Position numbers and translations under genes: made by a program
Notes under the pieces: generated by a model
The model's database searches: none
Seen by the model: the letters and a program-made list of their open reading frames with translations, nothing else
What the model was told of the DNA's origin: nothing
From: Pantoea stewartii subsp. stewartii
Lineage (GTDB): Bacteria; Pseudomonadota; Gammaproteobacteria; Enterobacterales; Enterobacteriaceae
Reading direction: 5' to 3'
Assembly (NCBI RefSeq): GCF_008801695.1
Contig: NZ_VZPF01000008.1
Coordinates: forward strand, 1-64,000
Length of the DNA stretch: 64,000 nt
Part shown: piece by piece, positions 17,290 to 24,365 of the stretch
Layout: every line of letters starts with the position of its first letter
Numbering within the stretch: position 1 is the stretch's first letter

Positions 17290-17747
17290 TGCTCAGCGAA
17301 ATTGTGGCGCATCCGCACGGATTCTGGCTGACGCTGGGCGGCTTACTGCTGGCGGCTGAGATGCTGGGTACCAGTGGTTATCTGCTCTGGAGCGGGCTGG
17401 CCGCCATACTGGTTGGCCTTGTAGTCTGGTTTCTCCCCATGAACTGGGCCGCACAAGGGATGCTGTTTGCCCTGTTCACACTGGTCAGCGTATTTTTATG
17501 GTCTCGCTGGCTACGCTACCGCGAACGTCAGCAGCAGCCCAGTTCACTGAATCAGCGCGGCAGTCAGATGATTGGTTTACACCTGACGCTGGAACAGACG
17601 CTGCAAAACGGTATCGGACATGTGCGCATCGGTGACAGCAGCTGGCGCGTTCAGGCCGAACACAATTTGCCTGCCGGAACCGAAGTGGTCATCGTGGCCG
17701 TTGAAGGCATCACGCTACGTATTCAGCCACGTTTGCCGTCAGCCTGA
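17289..17747 (+). CDS. ybbJ: NfeD-like membrane protein YbbJ
   Basis: 152 residues with two or three N-terminal transmembrane helices ([45 protein letters not shown]). A C-terminal OB-fold (about 100-150) ends [11 protein letters not shown]. NfeD-type proteins pair with SPFH proteins, and the overlapping start with qmcA fits a joint membrane complex. Its last 25 bp overlap the end of cueR on the other strand. Confidence 0.92.
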   Translation: MLSEIVAHPHGFWLTLGGLLLAAEMLGTSGYLLWSGLAAILVGLVVWFLPMNWAAQGMLFALFTLVSVFLWSRWLRYRERQQQPSSLNQRGSQMIGLHLTLEQTLQNGIGHVRIGDSSWRVQAEHNLPAGTEVVIVAVEGITLRIQPRLPSA

Positions 17748-18139
17748 CGGCAGCAACCTGCCAGGTCATTAATGATGGGGCAGTCTGCACTGTCGTTGCC
17801 CGGACAGGCTGCCGCCAGCGCCAGCAAACGTGCGCGCATGGCGTGCAACTCTTCAATATGCGCAGCAATCTCATCGGCTTTTTGCAGCGTACGCGCCTTC
17901 ACATCGGCGCTGTGACGCTCAGGATCGTTAAACAGCGCAACCAGTTCGCGGCATTCATCCAGCGTAAAGCCAACCTGGCGCGCCTGGCGCAGTAGATTCA
18001 GCTCATCAAGATGATGCGTATTGTAATGCCGGTAACCATTATCCCCGCGCAACGGGGGCGTCACGACGCCCTTCTCCTCATAAAAACGAATAGCCTTGCT
18101 GGTCAGTCCGGTCTTTTTCGCTACGGCACTAATATTCAT
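17723..18139 (-). CDS. cueR: Copper(I)-responsive MerR-family activator CueR
   Basis: 138 residues. It has a MerR winged helix ([20 protein letters not shown]), a dimerisation coiled coil, and the metal loop [13 protein letters not shown] with Cys112 and Cys120, exactly the Cu(I)-binding pair of CueR. It distorts promoters with 19-bp spacers to switch on copA. Here its target operator lies 31 kb away at 49847-49867 because a prophage separates the two genes. The frame converges on ybbJ with a 25-bp overlap. Confidence 0.95.
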   Translation of the reverse strand: MNISAVAKKTGLTSKAIRFYEEKGVVTPPLRGDNGYRHYNTHHLDELNLLRQARQVGFTLDECRELVALFNDPERHSADVKARTLQKADEIAAHIEELHAMRARLLALAAACPGNDSADCPIINDLAGCCRQADGKRG

Positions 18140-18467
18140 AATGGATTCCCTGCCCTTCCCCTTAACAGTTAGCGGGATGATGAAAACAACGTTTGCACGC
18201 TGCTGGCTTAATACTCAGTTTACCTGTTTAGCCTCTGCCTTATCACCCTGGTTTCACTTCACTATGTTGACCCGCTTTCCTGAGAAACTATAGCGCACAT
18301 CACCCCGTTTCTGAGGTCTGAGCCTGCTCATCGTCAGGCTTCAGAGACCGCGCGTTGATTCCTGTTTCCCTTATGTTGCTTACGTTGGCAGCTCTTCCTC
18401 TACCCCAGGCCGCCCGTGCACAAGCACGGCACTCAAAGCAACGCCATAAAAAACAGCCACATAAATC
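18140..18467. other. Gene-free region upstream of cueR
   Basis: About 330 bp without a credible gene. The part next to cueR must hold its promoter. At 18315-18349 there is an imperfect long hairpin (GGTCTG-AGCCTG / CAGGCT-TCAGAGACC) with no T-tract and no known role. Confidence 0.4.
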
Positions 18468-18495
18468 TTGTCAATGCGTAAAAATCCTATAAAAT
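18468..18495 (+). promoter_or_regulatory. Promoter of the zinc-ribbon gene
   Basis: TTGTCA (18468-18473), a 16-bp spacer, and TAAAAT (18490-18495), 44 bp before the ATG at 18540. AAGGAG precedes that ATG at the correct distance. Confidence 0.5.
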
Positions 18496-18539
18496 TCCGC
18501 CCATTTGTAACTGTTAATCACATAAATTAAGGAGTGATT

Positions 18540-18873
18540 ATGGCTTTAGTCAGCTGCCCGGAGTGTCATAAGGAAGTAAGTGATTCAGCATTACGTTGTC
18601 CGTCATGTGCCATGACAGCTCAGAAAACCACGCCGTTCGTTCTTTGGCAAAGTCATCAAATGGGCTTTCATCCTGTTTAACATTCTCATGATCTACTGCC
18701 TTGTTGCCGGATTAAGTGGAAGCGGCGAGTTGGTCAACAACGCGGCTTCTGATGCGGAAAGAGCGGGTGCTGCGATCGGTGCCGGTTTAGGTGTCATGGC
18801 TATTGGCGGCATTTGGGTGATTGGCGACATTATTCTGGGCATACTGGTCCTCTTCACAAGACCGAAGGGATGA
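18540..18873 (+). pseudogene. Zinc-ribbon membrane protein with a frameshift
   Basis: The frame starts MALVSCPECHKEVSDSALRC with two CxxC pairs, a zinc ribbon. It reads through CAGAAAACC at 18621-18629 and then runs to an early TAA. Dropping one A from the four-A run joins it to a second frame encoding KPRRSFFGKVIKWAFILFN, then LMIYCLVAGLSG and a glycine-rich helix pair ending ILGILVLFTRPKG. The intended product is about 110 residues: cytoplasmic zinc ribbon plus two membrane segments. It is either a recent +1 frameshift mutation, a sequencing error, or slippage on the A-run. Function unknown. Confidence 0.7.
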
Positions 18874-19106
18874 TGGACGTCACAGCGGTGTTGTACAGTA
18901 TTTTTTGCGTTAAATGCGCCAGTGCGTCACCCCGCGATAACGCGTAAAAAACCCTGTATCGTGACCATCATTAACGATTAAGTCTGACAGTGAAGCGGAC
19001 AGGCCCTGAAGGCGCCCTGCTGCGCAACCCCGGCAAAGGCTCGCCGCTCAGATAATCCGATTCGGGTTAGTTGGCACACAGCTCGTCTGACGCCGAAACG
19101 ATGCAT

Positions 19107-19135
19107 AAAAGCCCCGCGGATAACCCGGGGCTTTT
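19107..19135 (+). terminator. Strong terminator upstream of attL
   Basis: Stem AAAAGCCCCG/CGGGGCTTTT, 10 bp, loop CGGATAACC, then further T. Between 18874 and 19219 this is the only clear element. It insulates the prophage and copA promoter from upstream transcription. Confidence 0.85.
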
Positions 19136-19219
19136 TGCTTTTCCACCCCTACCCGCGACACGGGCTGCACATTTTTTACCCACCCATTCTGGCATTCTGT
19201 CCCTTTTAACAGCCTGTAT

Positions 19220-19238
19220 TTGACCTTCCCCTTGATGG
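19220..19238. repeat. attL core
   Basis: TTGACCTTCCCCTTGATGG, identical to attR at 49844-49862. Host DNA lies to the left and phage DNA (TGGGATTC) to the right. Only the -35 and first part of the CueR operator are present here. Confidence 0.9.
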
Positions 19239-19296
19239 TGGGATTCTGAAAGGCGCAGCCCCGTAAGGTACTGCGCCGAATCAATATTTTAAAGAC

Positions 19297-20319
19297 TCAA
19301 CTAGCCTTTAAAACCCCCTCATTGCCTCCAGAGTGTGGACACAATGTGGACATGCCGCTGAGAGGATTATAGCTCACAGCGTCCAGCAAATAGTCTGGTG
19401 CGAAGTGTGCGTAAACCATCGTTTGAGAAATGTCCGCATGACCCAAAATTCGCTGTAAGGCAATAATGTTGCCCCCCTTCATCATGAAGTGCGTTGCGAA
19501 AGTGTGCCGCAAAGCATGGGCCGCCTGTCCATCTGGCAAGTTAGGTTTTGCAGCCTTCATCCGGAGGCGGAACGTTTTATAACTAACACGGAATAAACGC
19601 CCTGATTTGCGGTTTTTAACAATGCTAGCAACCTCATCGGAGATCGGGACAACGCGCCGTTCACCATTTTTTGTGAGAGTGAACATTACACGGTTCCCGA
19701 CTATATTTTCAGCCTTAAGCTGATAAGCCTCACCCCAACGAGCACCGGTAGCTAAAAGTAAAACGGCTATACGGTAGTAATCACCCGCCGTCATCCCCAG
19801 CAAACATTCAACTTCCTCTTGTGTCAGATAGGTCATTTCGGTTTTAGGCTCTTTCAGTGCCTTGATCGCACTTACCGGGTTTTCCCCATGGAACTCGTCA
19901 ATCTCTGCCATTGATTTGAATATGCCACTAAGGGCAAACAGATCATGGTTGATAGTGGATGCTTTGATCCCTTGTTCAAGTCGATAGGCCCGGTAATCAA
20001 TCAGGCTTCTCGCATCAATCTGGTAAATCATTGGATCCCCCATGTCGGTGCATATGCAATTAACGGCACTGAGACGGCGATTTGCATAACTCTTGTTGCG
20101 TCCGATAAGTTGCCACCAAAGCGCTATAAATTCGCTTAAGCGTCGTTTATCTGCTGGCCGGTTCAGGTATTCATGATTCTGGTACTTCGCAATGATGCTG
20201 CGCTCAAAAGCATGTGCCTCAGCTTTGCGTTCAAACTTCCTACGGATGCGCTTTCCGTCGCGCCCCCTAGGCCTTACATCCACTTCATAGCGACCATCTT
20301 CGAGTTTCTTAACGGACAT
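19297..20319 (-). CDS. int: P2-type tyrosine integrase
   Basis: 340 residues from ATG 20319 with GGAGGG upstream (P2 Int 337). It has an N-terminal arm-binding region (SVKKLEDGRYEVDVRPRGRD), a SAM-like core-binding domain, and the catalytic domain with Arg in GARWGEAYQL, HALRHTFATHFM (His-x-x-Arg), LGH and the nucleophile Tyr in QTMVYAHF. It recombines attP with the copA promoter. Its 3' end carries two of the arm-type TGTGGACA repeats. It is transcribed towards attL, with the C repressor gene upstream on the same strand, as in P2. Confidence 0.95.
   Translation of the reverse strand: MSVKKLEDGRYEVDVRPRGRDGKRIRRKFERKAEAHAFERSIIAKYQNHEYLNRPADKRRLSEFIALWWQLIGRNKSYANRRLSAVNCICTDMGDPMIYQIDARSLIDYRAYRLEQGIKASTINHDLFALSGIFKSMAEIDEFHGENPVSAIKALKEPKTEMTYLTQEEVECLLGMTAGDYYRIAVLLLATGARWGEAYQLKAENIVGNRVMFTLTKNGERRVVPISDEVASIVKNRKSGRLFRVSYKTFRLRMKAAKPNLPDGQAAHALRHTFATHFMMKGGNIIALQRILGHADISQTMVYAHFAPDYLLDAVSYNPLSGMSTLCPHSGGNEGVLKAS
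19334..19352. promoter_or_regulatory. Int arm-type sites, left side
   Basis: Two direct copies of TGTGGACA at 19334-19341 and 19345-19352, 11 bp apart, inside the int 3' end. Similar repeats occur near attR. P2 integrase is known to bind arm sites with this kind of sequence. Confidence 0.65.
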
Positions 20320-20388
20320 AAGAAATCCCTCCAATAGTCAGTTCACTATCCTGGTAACAAATAGTGAAAATGTAATGCTTATAGATCG

Positions 20389-20688
20389 TTAACCAGTCTG
20401 TTTCCCGGAGAGGTCTGATTTTGTTTCTCCAGGCCCATTGTGTGCGAGAGCCGGTGCTATCTGGCCTCGGCTTGGATCAACGCGGTCATATAAGAACCAC
20501 TCTTGATACTTATGAAATCTGGGGTGCCCGAATATTTTGATCGCAGAATCTAAAGTCATTCGTGATTTTCCACTCTCATATCCATGATACGTAGCGTAAT
20601 TTATCCCAACTAAATCAGTAAGTTGCCTTTTTGATAAGCGCTCAGAAAAACGGATTAGGGATAATTTCTCTTGTTGTGTTATTGACAT
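20389..20688 (-). CDS. C: P2-type immunity repressor C
   Basis: 99 residues from ATG 20688, exactly the length of P2 C. It has an N-terminal helix-turn-helix (RQLTDLVGINYATYHGYESG) and the family C-terminus RGQIAPALAHNGPGETKSDL, which in P2 reads SGQIAPALAH. It represses the early promoter and maintains lysogeny. There is no RecA-type cleavage domain, so like P2 it may be poorly SOS-inducible. Its start codon overlaps the -35 of the opposing early promoter. Confidence 0.92.
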   Translation of the reverse strand: MSITQQEKLSLIRFSERLSKRQLTDLVGINYATYHGYESGKSRMTLDSAIKIFGHPRFHKYQEWFLYDRVDPSRGQIAPALAHNGPGETKSDLSGKQTG

Positions 20689-20740
20689 ATTTTGCACATC
20701 TCCACATAATTCAACCAAACTCCACATCAAACACATGTGG
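20682..20740 (+). promoter_or_regulatory. Early promoter Pe and C operators
   Basis: TTGACA (20682-20687), 17-bp spacer, CATAAT (20705-20710) directed at the cox-like gene. CTCCACAT occurs at 20700-20707 and 20720-20727, exactly 20 bp apart, and a related ACATGTGG at 20733-20740. Two direct repeats about two helical turns apart, one overlapping the -10, match the way P2 C binds its operator. Confidence 0.75.
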
Positions 20741-20800
20741 CGACCCAACCAAAAGAGGACTCAGCAAGCCTCTTTAATGGCTAATCAGGGAGTCTATCAA

Positions 20801-21265
20801 ATGACAGAATCACGAGAAATCGAATTAAACGCGGGATCTCAACATTTACGGCAGTTCCCGTTAGACAGCGCCAGAGTTGCGCGCATCTGCAAAATGTCCC
20901 AAACGCAAGCTGATGCCATTCGCGACATGAACACCGAAGAACTACAAACGCAGATCTACGTCACCCCTGCCGAGTTTGCCTACCTCACTGGACGTACTCT
21001 CAAATCAGTTCGCAACCTGATGGATCGCGCGCAGATTCCAGTTCACCGCGAAGGAATGCCCGGTTCAAAGCGCCCAAAACGTTTCATCATGCTTCAAGAA
21101 TATTGGGAGGCTGTAGCGCATTGCCGCGCACTGGTCACCCCTGAAGAAAGGCATTACATCGACAGACTAATGCGCGACAAAGCCACTTATCGACGCACCA
21201 CCGGAAACAAACACAATGTGTTGAAGCGTAATAGCCGCAATGTGCTATCACATGGCCGGGCATAG
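20801..21265 (+). CDS. cox: Cox-like excisionase / early regulator
   Basis: 154 residues from ATG 20801, preceded by AGGGAG; an upstream ATG at 20777 is in frame. The centre YVTPAEFAYLTGRTLKSVRN plus a basic linker and IMLQEYWEAVAH resembles P2 Cox (YQEFAKLIGKSTGAVRRMID), a MerR/AlpA-like winged helix. It is longer than P2 Cox (91) with an extra N-terminal 50 residues and a basic tail. Cox represses the C promoter and promotes excision. It is the first gene of the early operon. Confidence 0.75.
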   Translation: MTESREIELNAGSQHLRQFPLDSARVARICKMSQTQADAIRDMNTEELQTQIYVTPAEFAYLTGRTLKSVRNLMDRAQIPVHREGMPGSKRPKRFIMLQEYWEAVAHCRALVTPEERHYIDRLMRDKATYRRTTGNKHNVLKRNSRNVLSHGRA

Positions 21266-21277
21266 GGAAAATCAGAC

Positions 21278-21538
21278 ATGAAAAAGCGCTATTTACAACA
21301 TGGGACACATGCCGGAAGCATTCCGGGTTTGGTTCAGGTAAGCAAAAACGTTTATGTCTTTAACGGCTTCACTATCCGCAAATCACCATGCAATGCTTTC
21401 AACAGAAGCAATTCGTATTTGATAAATAAGCGGGATGATAACGGCGGTATTGATAATTACTATGGCCGTGACTTTGCCTTAGCTGAAGCAATGAGAACAA
21501 TTGAACGGCTGAATAGTGGAAGAAATCATGAAAGTTGA
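21278..21538 (+). CDS. Early phage protein, unknown function
   Basis: 86 residues, 12 bp after the cox-like gene. It starts MKKRYLQHGTHAGSIPGLVQ, has alternating beta-type residues and a helical C-terminus (RDFALAEAMRTIERLNSG). No family recognised. It sits in the region where P2 has orf78 and gene B, whose products are not obviously related. Confidence 0.6.
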   Translation: MKKRYLQHGTHAGSIPGLVQVSKNVYVFNGFTIRKSPCNAFNRSNSYLINKRDDNGGIDNYYGRDFALAEAMRTIERLNSGRNHES

Positions 21539-21701
21539 AATGATTATCGGGCTTTCTCTCTTTGCTGTTCTTGTTTTGTCTTTAATTCAATTTTTAATCC
21601 GCCTGCGGAGTAAAAAAGTAAAGCAGCAAAGAATTAAGGCGCTTGCAGAATATCAAGCCCGCCGTGAAGAAGTTGAACTAAAAGCCCGTAGGCAACTGTA
21701 G
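21528..21701 (+). CDS. Small membrane protein, early region
   Basis: 57 residues from ATG 21528, inside the end of the previous gene and preceded by GGAAGAA. One N-terminal transmembrane helix (IIGLSLFAVLVLSLIQFLI) is followed by a basic, charged helix rich in Lys, Arg and Glu, so it is probably an inner-membrane anchor with a cytoplasmic tail. Function unknown. Confidence 0.6.
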   Translation: MKVEMIIGLSLFAVLVLSLIQFLIRLRSKKVKQQRIKALAEYQARREEVELKARRQL

Positions 21702-21713
21702 CAGGTACACGAT

Positions 21714-21941
21714 ATGAACGATAACGCCCCATCACTTGCCAGCCTGTTAAAGCATGGTTGCCAGGTCACGCACTACCGCAATACGCGCGGCTGGATTGAA
21801 TGCCCGGACGGCCGCTTCTTTAAGCCGGAGCCTAACAAGGTACGTTTTATTAAGGGTATGAGTAAGCCTTTTGTTTATACGAAGAAGATAAACAAAGGCT
21901 TATTTAGTGCCTTAGCGAGGCTATTCAAAAAGCTGCTTTAG
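21714..21941 (+). CDS. Probable Fil/DUF2724-type early protein
   Basis: 75 residues. The N-terminal segment SLASLLKHGCQVTHYRNTRGWIEC and PDGRFFKP resembles the small Fil-type proteins of phages P2 and 186, where the 186 member makes E. coli filament by blocking division. The C-terminus is strongly basic (KKINKGLFSALARLFKKLL) and could bind membrane. The family call is from memory of the motif and moderate at best. Confidence 0.5.
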   Translation: MNDNAPSLASLLKHGCQVTHYRNTRGWIECPDGRFFKPEPNKVRFIKGMSKPFVYTKKINKGLFSALARLFKKLL

Positions 21942-22052
21942 TCATTAAGTAACAGATAAAACTTTTTCTACTTGTAGTCACTTTATTAAGTGATGGCGCA
22001 TTTACTCACCAAGAACACGCGAGAAAGCAAACTAAAAATCATGGAGATAAAA

Positions 22053-22418
22053 ATGAAAGAAGAATACGAAGCTAGAATAAATAAGATACTTCATGTCTAC
22101 CATCTGAGTAATCAGCATGGGTCTCCATCAGGTGGTTACTCCATTACTATGTTGCGCCATAGCCTTCACCACTTGTGCGGCGTGGCATTATGCTCTGATG
22201 ATGCAGATATTGAAACCATTGCCGAAATTAGGTCGTTTATTGCACGAGTAAGTCAGGGGGATGTACCACAGCATTATGATCACACGGGTATTAATCAATT
22301 TTCGTCAACGGATGGAAATAAGACTCTGTGTATAAAAAGTCCGTTAGTAGTAAGTATTGAACTAACCCCTGAAAACATTAAAAGCCTCCGTAATGCTATC
22401 GGAGGCCAGAACACATAA
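22053..22418 (+). CDS. Early phage protein, unknown function
   Basis: 121 residues from ATG 22053, with GGAG at 22043-22046; two upstream ATGs lack a ribosome binding site. It is mostly helical, with SMLRHSLHHLCGVALCSDDAD-like central sequence and a C-terminal strand-helix unit. A GCCTCCG/CGGAGGC hairpin in its last codons may end transcription. Codon use is more AT-rich than that of the late genes. Unrecognised. Confidence 0.6.
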   Translation: MKEEYEARINKILHVYHLSNQHGSPSGGYSITMLRHSLHHLCGVALCSDDADIETIAEIRSFIARVSQGDVPQHYDHTGINQFSSTDGNKTLCIKSPLVVSIELTPENIKSLRNAIGGQNT

Positions 22419-22595
22419 TTAAAACACCCAGACACCACCAGTGTGAGGATATTTCTCATAAGCAGTCTTATGAATCTTATTCGCCAGATCGCGAATAGTT
22501 TCCGAGACCCCATTGTTATTAGCTGGTCTGGCATCTATGGATTCCAGGGCTTCAATGGCGGAACTCAGGAGTTCAATAATTTTTTCATCTTCCAA
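22419..22595 (-). CDS. Possible small phage protein on the opposite strand
   Basis: 58 residues if it starts at TTG 22595, which has AAGGAA at a good distance; the open frame runs further upstream but looks less protein-like. The sequence is helical and balanced in charge (EDEKIIELLSSAIEALESID), quite unlike random translation. Its stop abuts the stop of the convergent gene. No family recognised; it could be a counter-transcribed regulator. Confidence 0.4.
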   Translation of the reverse strand: MEDEKIIELLSSAIEALESIDARPANNNGVSETIRDLANKIHKTAYEKYPHTGGVWVF

Positions 22596-22767
22596 CTTTT
22601 TATTTCCTTTTGTTGGTGGGTAGTTATGCCGCTCGCTTCTTGCTGGAAGGCGGCATAACGAAATTACCACAAAACCATGCGCCGGGCATGGCTAAAACCC
22701 GGCACTTAACCGAGGCATTACTTGCGAGTAGTGCGCCTGATAAGTAGTAGCGATGGGGGATAGGATT

Positions 22768-23160
22768 ATGAGTATCGGACAAGAAAAACCAGTATCCGGG
22801 CGTCAAATGTTCCTACAGCAGCGCGCGCGTTTGCAGTCGAGCATTTCAGTTTCCCGCGCCAACGACACGGCGAGCCGTTTCAACCGTCTGGGCGAGACTC
22901 AGAAAAAGGTGATCATCCTGCTGGCAAACGAAGCTGCGCAGCGGTTTAAAGATTTGCCGTCGCTGACTCATTCCCATCTCACCATGCCTTTCGAACAGTT
23001 CAGCTCTCAGGACAAAGTGAGCCTGATGTTGGGCATTAAGCGCCTTGCTGAGCTGGCTGCGGCGTTGCCGTGGGAGTTTCCCGATCATGCTGCGCCACGC
23101 CTTGAAATTCAGGCGTTACGCGAATCACCACCACCCGCGCCGGATGGCGTAGTCAATTAA
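22768..23160 (+). CDS. Phage protein, probable DUF5347 type
   Basis: 130 residues from ATG 22768. It begins MSIGQEKPVSGRQMFLQQRA, continues with FNRLGETQKKVIILLANEAA, and ends in a Pro-rich tail. This arrangement is common in P2-like prophages of enterobacteria before the methylase gene. Function unknown. The 160 bp before it contain an 8-bp inverted repeat TATGCCGC/GCGGCATA and no other gene. Confidence 0.55.
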   Translation: MSIGQEKPVSGRQMFLQQRARLQSSISVSRANDTASRFNRLGETQKKVIILLANEAAQRFKDLPSLTHSHLTMPFEQFSSQDKVSLMLGIKRLAELAAALPWEFPDHAAPRLEIQALRESPPPAPDGVVN

Positions 23161-23229
23161 CCACTGAATGATTAACCAGTAGTCAGGCGCATCACCGCGC
23201 CGGGCTTCCTGCACTCAGGAGAAAGCAAG

Positions 23230-24084
23230 ATGATTCGATCACTACTCAAATGGCCCGGTGGCAAAAGCCGCGTGATGCCTGAATTACTGCCGCATTTACC
23301 AAAGGCTGGTTGCCTCGTTGAGCCTTTTGTTGGCGGCGCTTCCGTGTTCCTCAATACCGATTATCGCCGCTATATTCTTGCGGATATTAACCCGGATCTG
23401 ATCCGCCTTTATCGTGAGGTGAAGAGCAATCCTGAGCTGGTGATTGATCTTGCCCGCCCGCTCTTTGCGACCGGCAATTCCAAAGAGGAATACTTACAGA
23501 ACCGCCGCATTTTCAACGGTACAAAAGGCTTGCTTGATGTGGCCCGCGCGGCTTTGTTTCTGTACCTCAACCGCCACGGCTACAACGGCGTGGTGCGTTA
23601 CAACCAGAGCGGCGGTTATAACGTGCCGTTTGGTCAGCACAAAACCGCGCCTTACTTCCCGGAAGCGGAGATCCGTCAGTTCGCTGAGAAGGCCAACGAC
23701 ACCAAAGCTATTTTCCTGTGCAGCTCGTTTCAAAACACCCTCAAAGTGATGGTTGGGACAGATGAAGCCATCTACTGCGATCCGCCGTACCTGCCTGCCA
23801 GCGAAACCGCCAATTTCACCCAATACCACACTGAGCCATTCACCGAGAAGCACCACCGCCAGTTAGCGGCGGAGCTGCTGGAAGTTAACCGCAAATATGG
23901 CGCGCCGGTTGTCATTTCCAACAGTGACACCGAAACCACCCGCGAGATTTACCACCGTTTCCGCCTGCATGAAATCGACGTGCAGCGCTCCGTTAGCACT
24001 GACGCCAGCAACCGCCAGAAGGCCAAAGAAGTGATCGGCACTTTGGGCATCGTTGAAGGATGCCCGGCAAGTGGGGGCGAATGA
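23230..24084 (+). CDS. D12-class DNA adenine N6-methyltransferase (Dam type)
   Basis: 284 residues. S-adenosylmethionine binding is shown by LLKWPGGKSRVMPELLPHLP and EPFVGGASVF; the catalytic motif is IYCDPPYLP near residue 180. The target DNA sequence cannot be read from the protein; phage members often methylate GATC, which would protect phage DNA or affect packaging. It is an addition relative to P2 and overlaps the next small gene by ATGA. Confidence 0.92.
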   Translation: MIRSLLKWPGGKSRVMPELLPHLPKAGCLVEPFVGGASVFLNTDYRRYILADINPDLIRLYREVKSNPELVIDLARPLFATGNSKEEYLQNRRIFNGTKGLLDVARAALFLYLNRHGYNGVVRYNQSGGYNVPFGQHKTAPYFPEAEIRQFAEKANDTKAIFLCSSFQNTLKVMVGTDEAIYCDPPYLPASETANFTQYHTEPFTEKHHRQLAAELLEVNRKYGAPVVISNSDTETTREIYHRFRLHEIDVQRSVSTDASNRQKAKEVIGTLGIVEGCPASGGE

Positions 24085-24365
24085 GCATGGAAACCACTCT
24101 CGATCTTCCCGTTTGGATGGCTATTGATTTAGCTCGCACTGATGCTTATGCCACGGTTTATGCGGCAGTTGATCGCATCCTAGACCGCTGGAAATTGCAT
24201 GATTTTTGGGTTGTTGAATTTGAAGCTTTTGACGTCTGTGAAGGGGTCTATGTTCGTAATCAATTTACATTCGATACGGCTAAAGAAGCATACAAATTTA
24301 AGCCAGGGCGCGCCGTTACGTGGAGTTATGACACCGCTGATTTTGATGATGAGTTGCCGTTCTGA
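24081..24365 (+). CDS. Phage protein, unknown function
   Basis: 94 residues from ATG 24081, overlapping the methylase stop. The sequence is acidic and aromatic (LHDFWVVEFEAFDVCEGVYV), with a C-terminal acidic tail ending DFDDELPF, which could mimic DNA or bind a basic partner. The stop overlaps gene A (TGATG). Unrecognised. Confidence 0.55.
   Translation: MSMETTLDLPVWMAIDLARTDAYATVYAAVDRILDRWKLHDFWVVEFEAFDVCEGVYVRNQFTFDTAKEAYKFKPGRAVTWSYDTADFDDELPF

Noticed and set aside
18315-18349. Long imperfect hairpin upstream of cueR as an sRNA or terminator
   Set aside because: No T-tract, no promoter in register and no resemblance to a known RNA; only noted as a structure.
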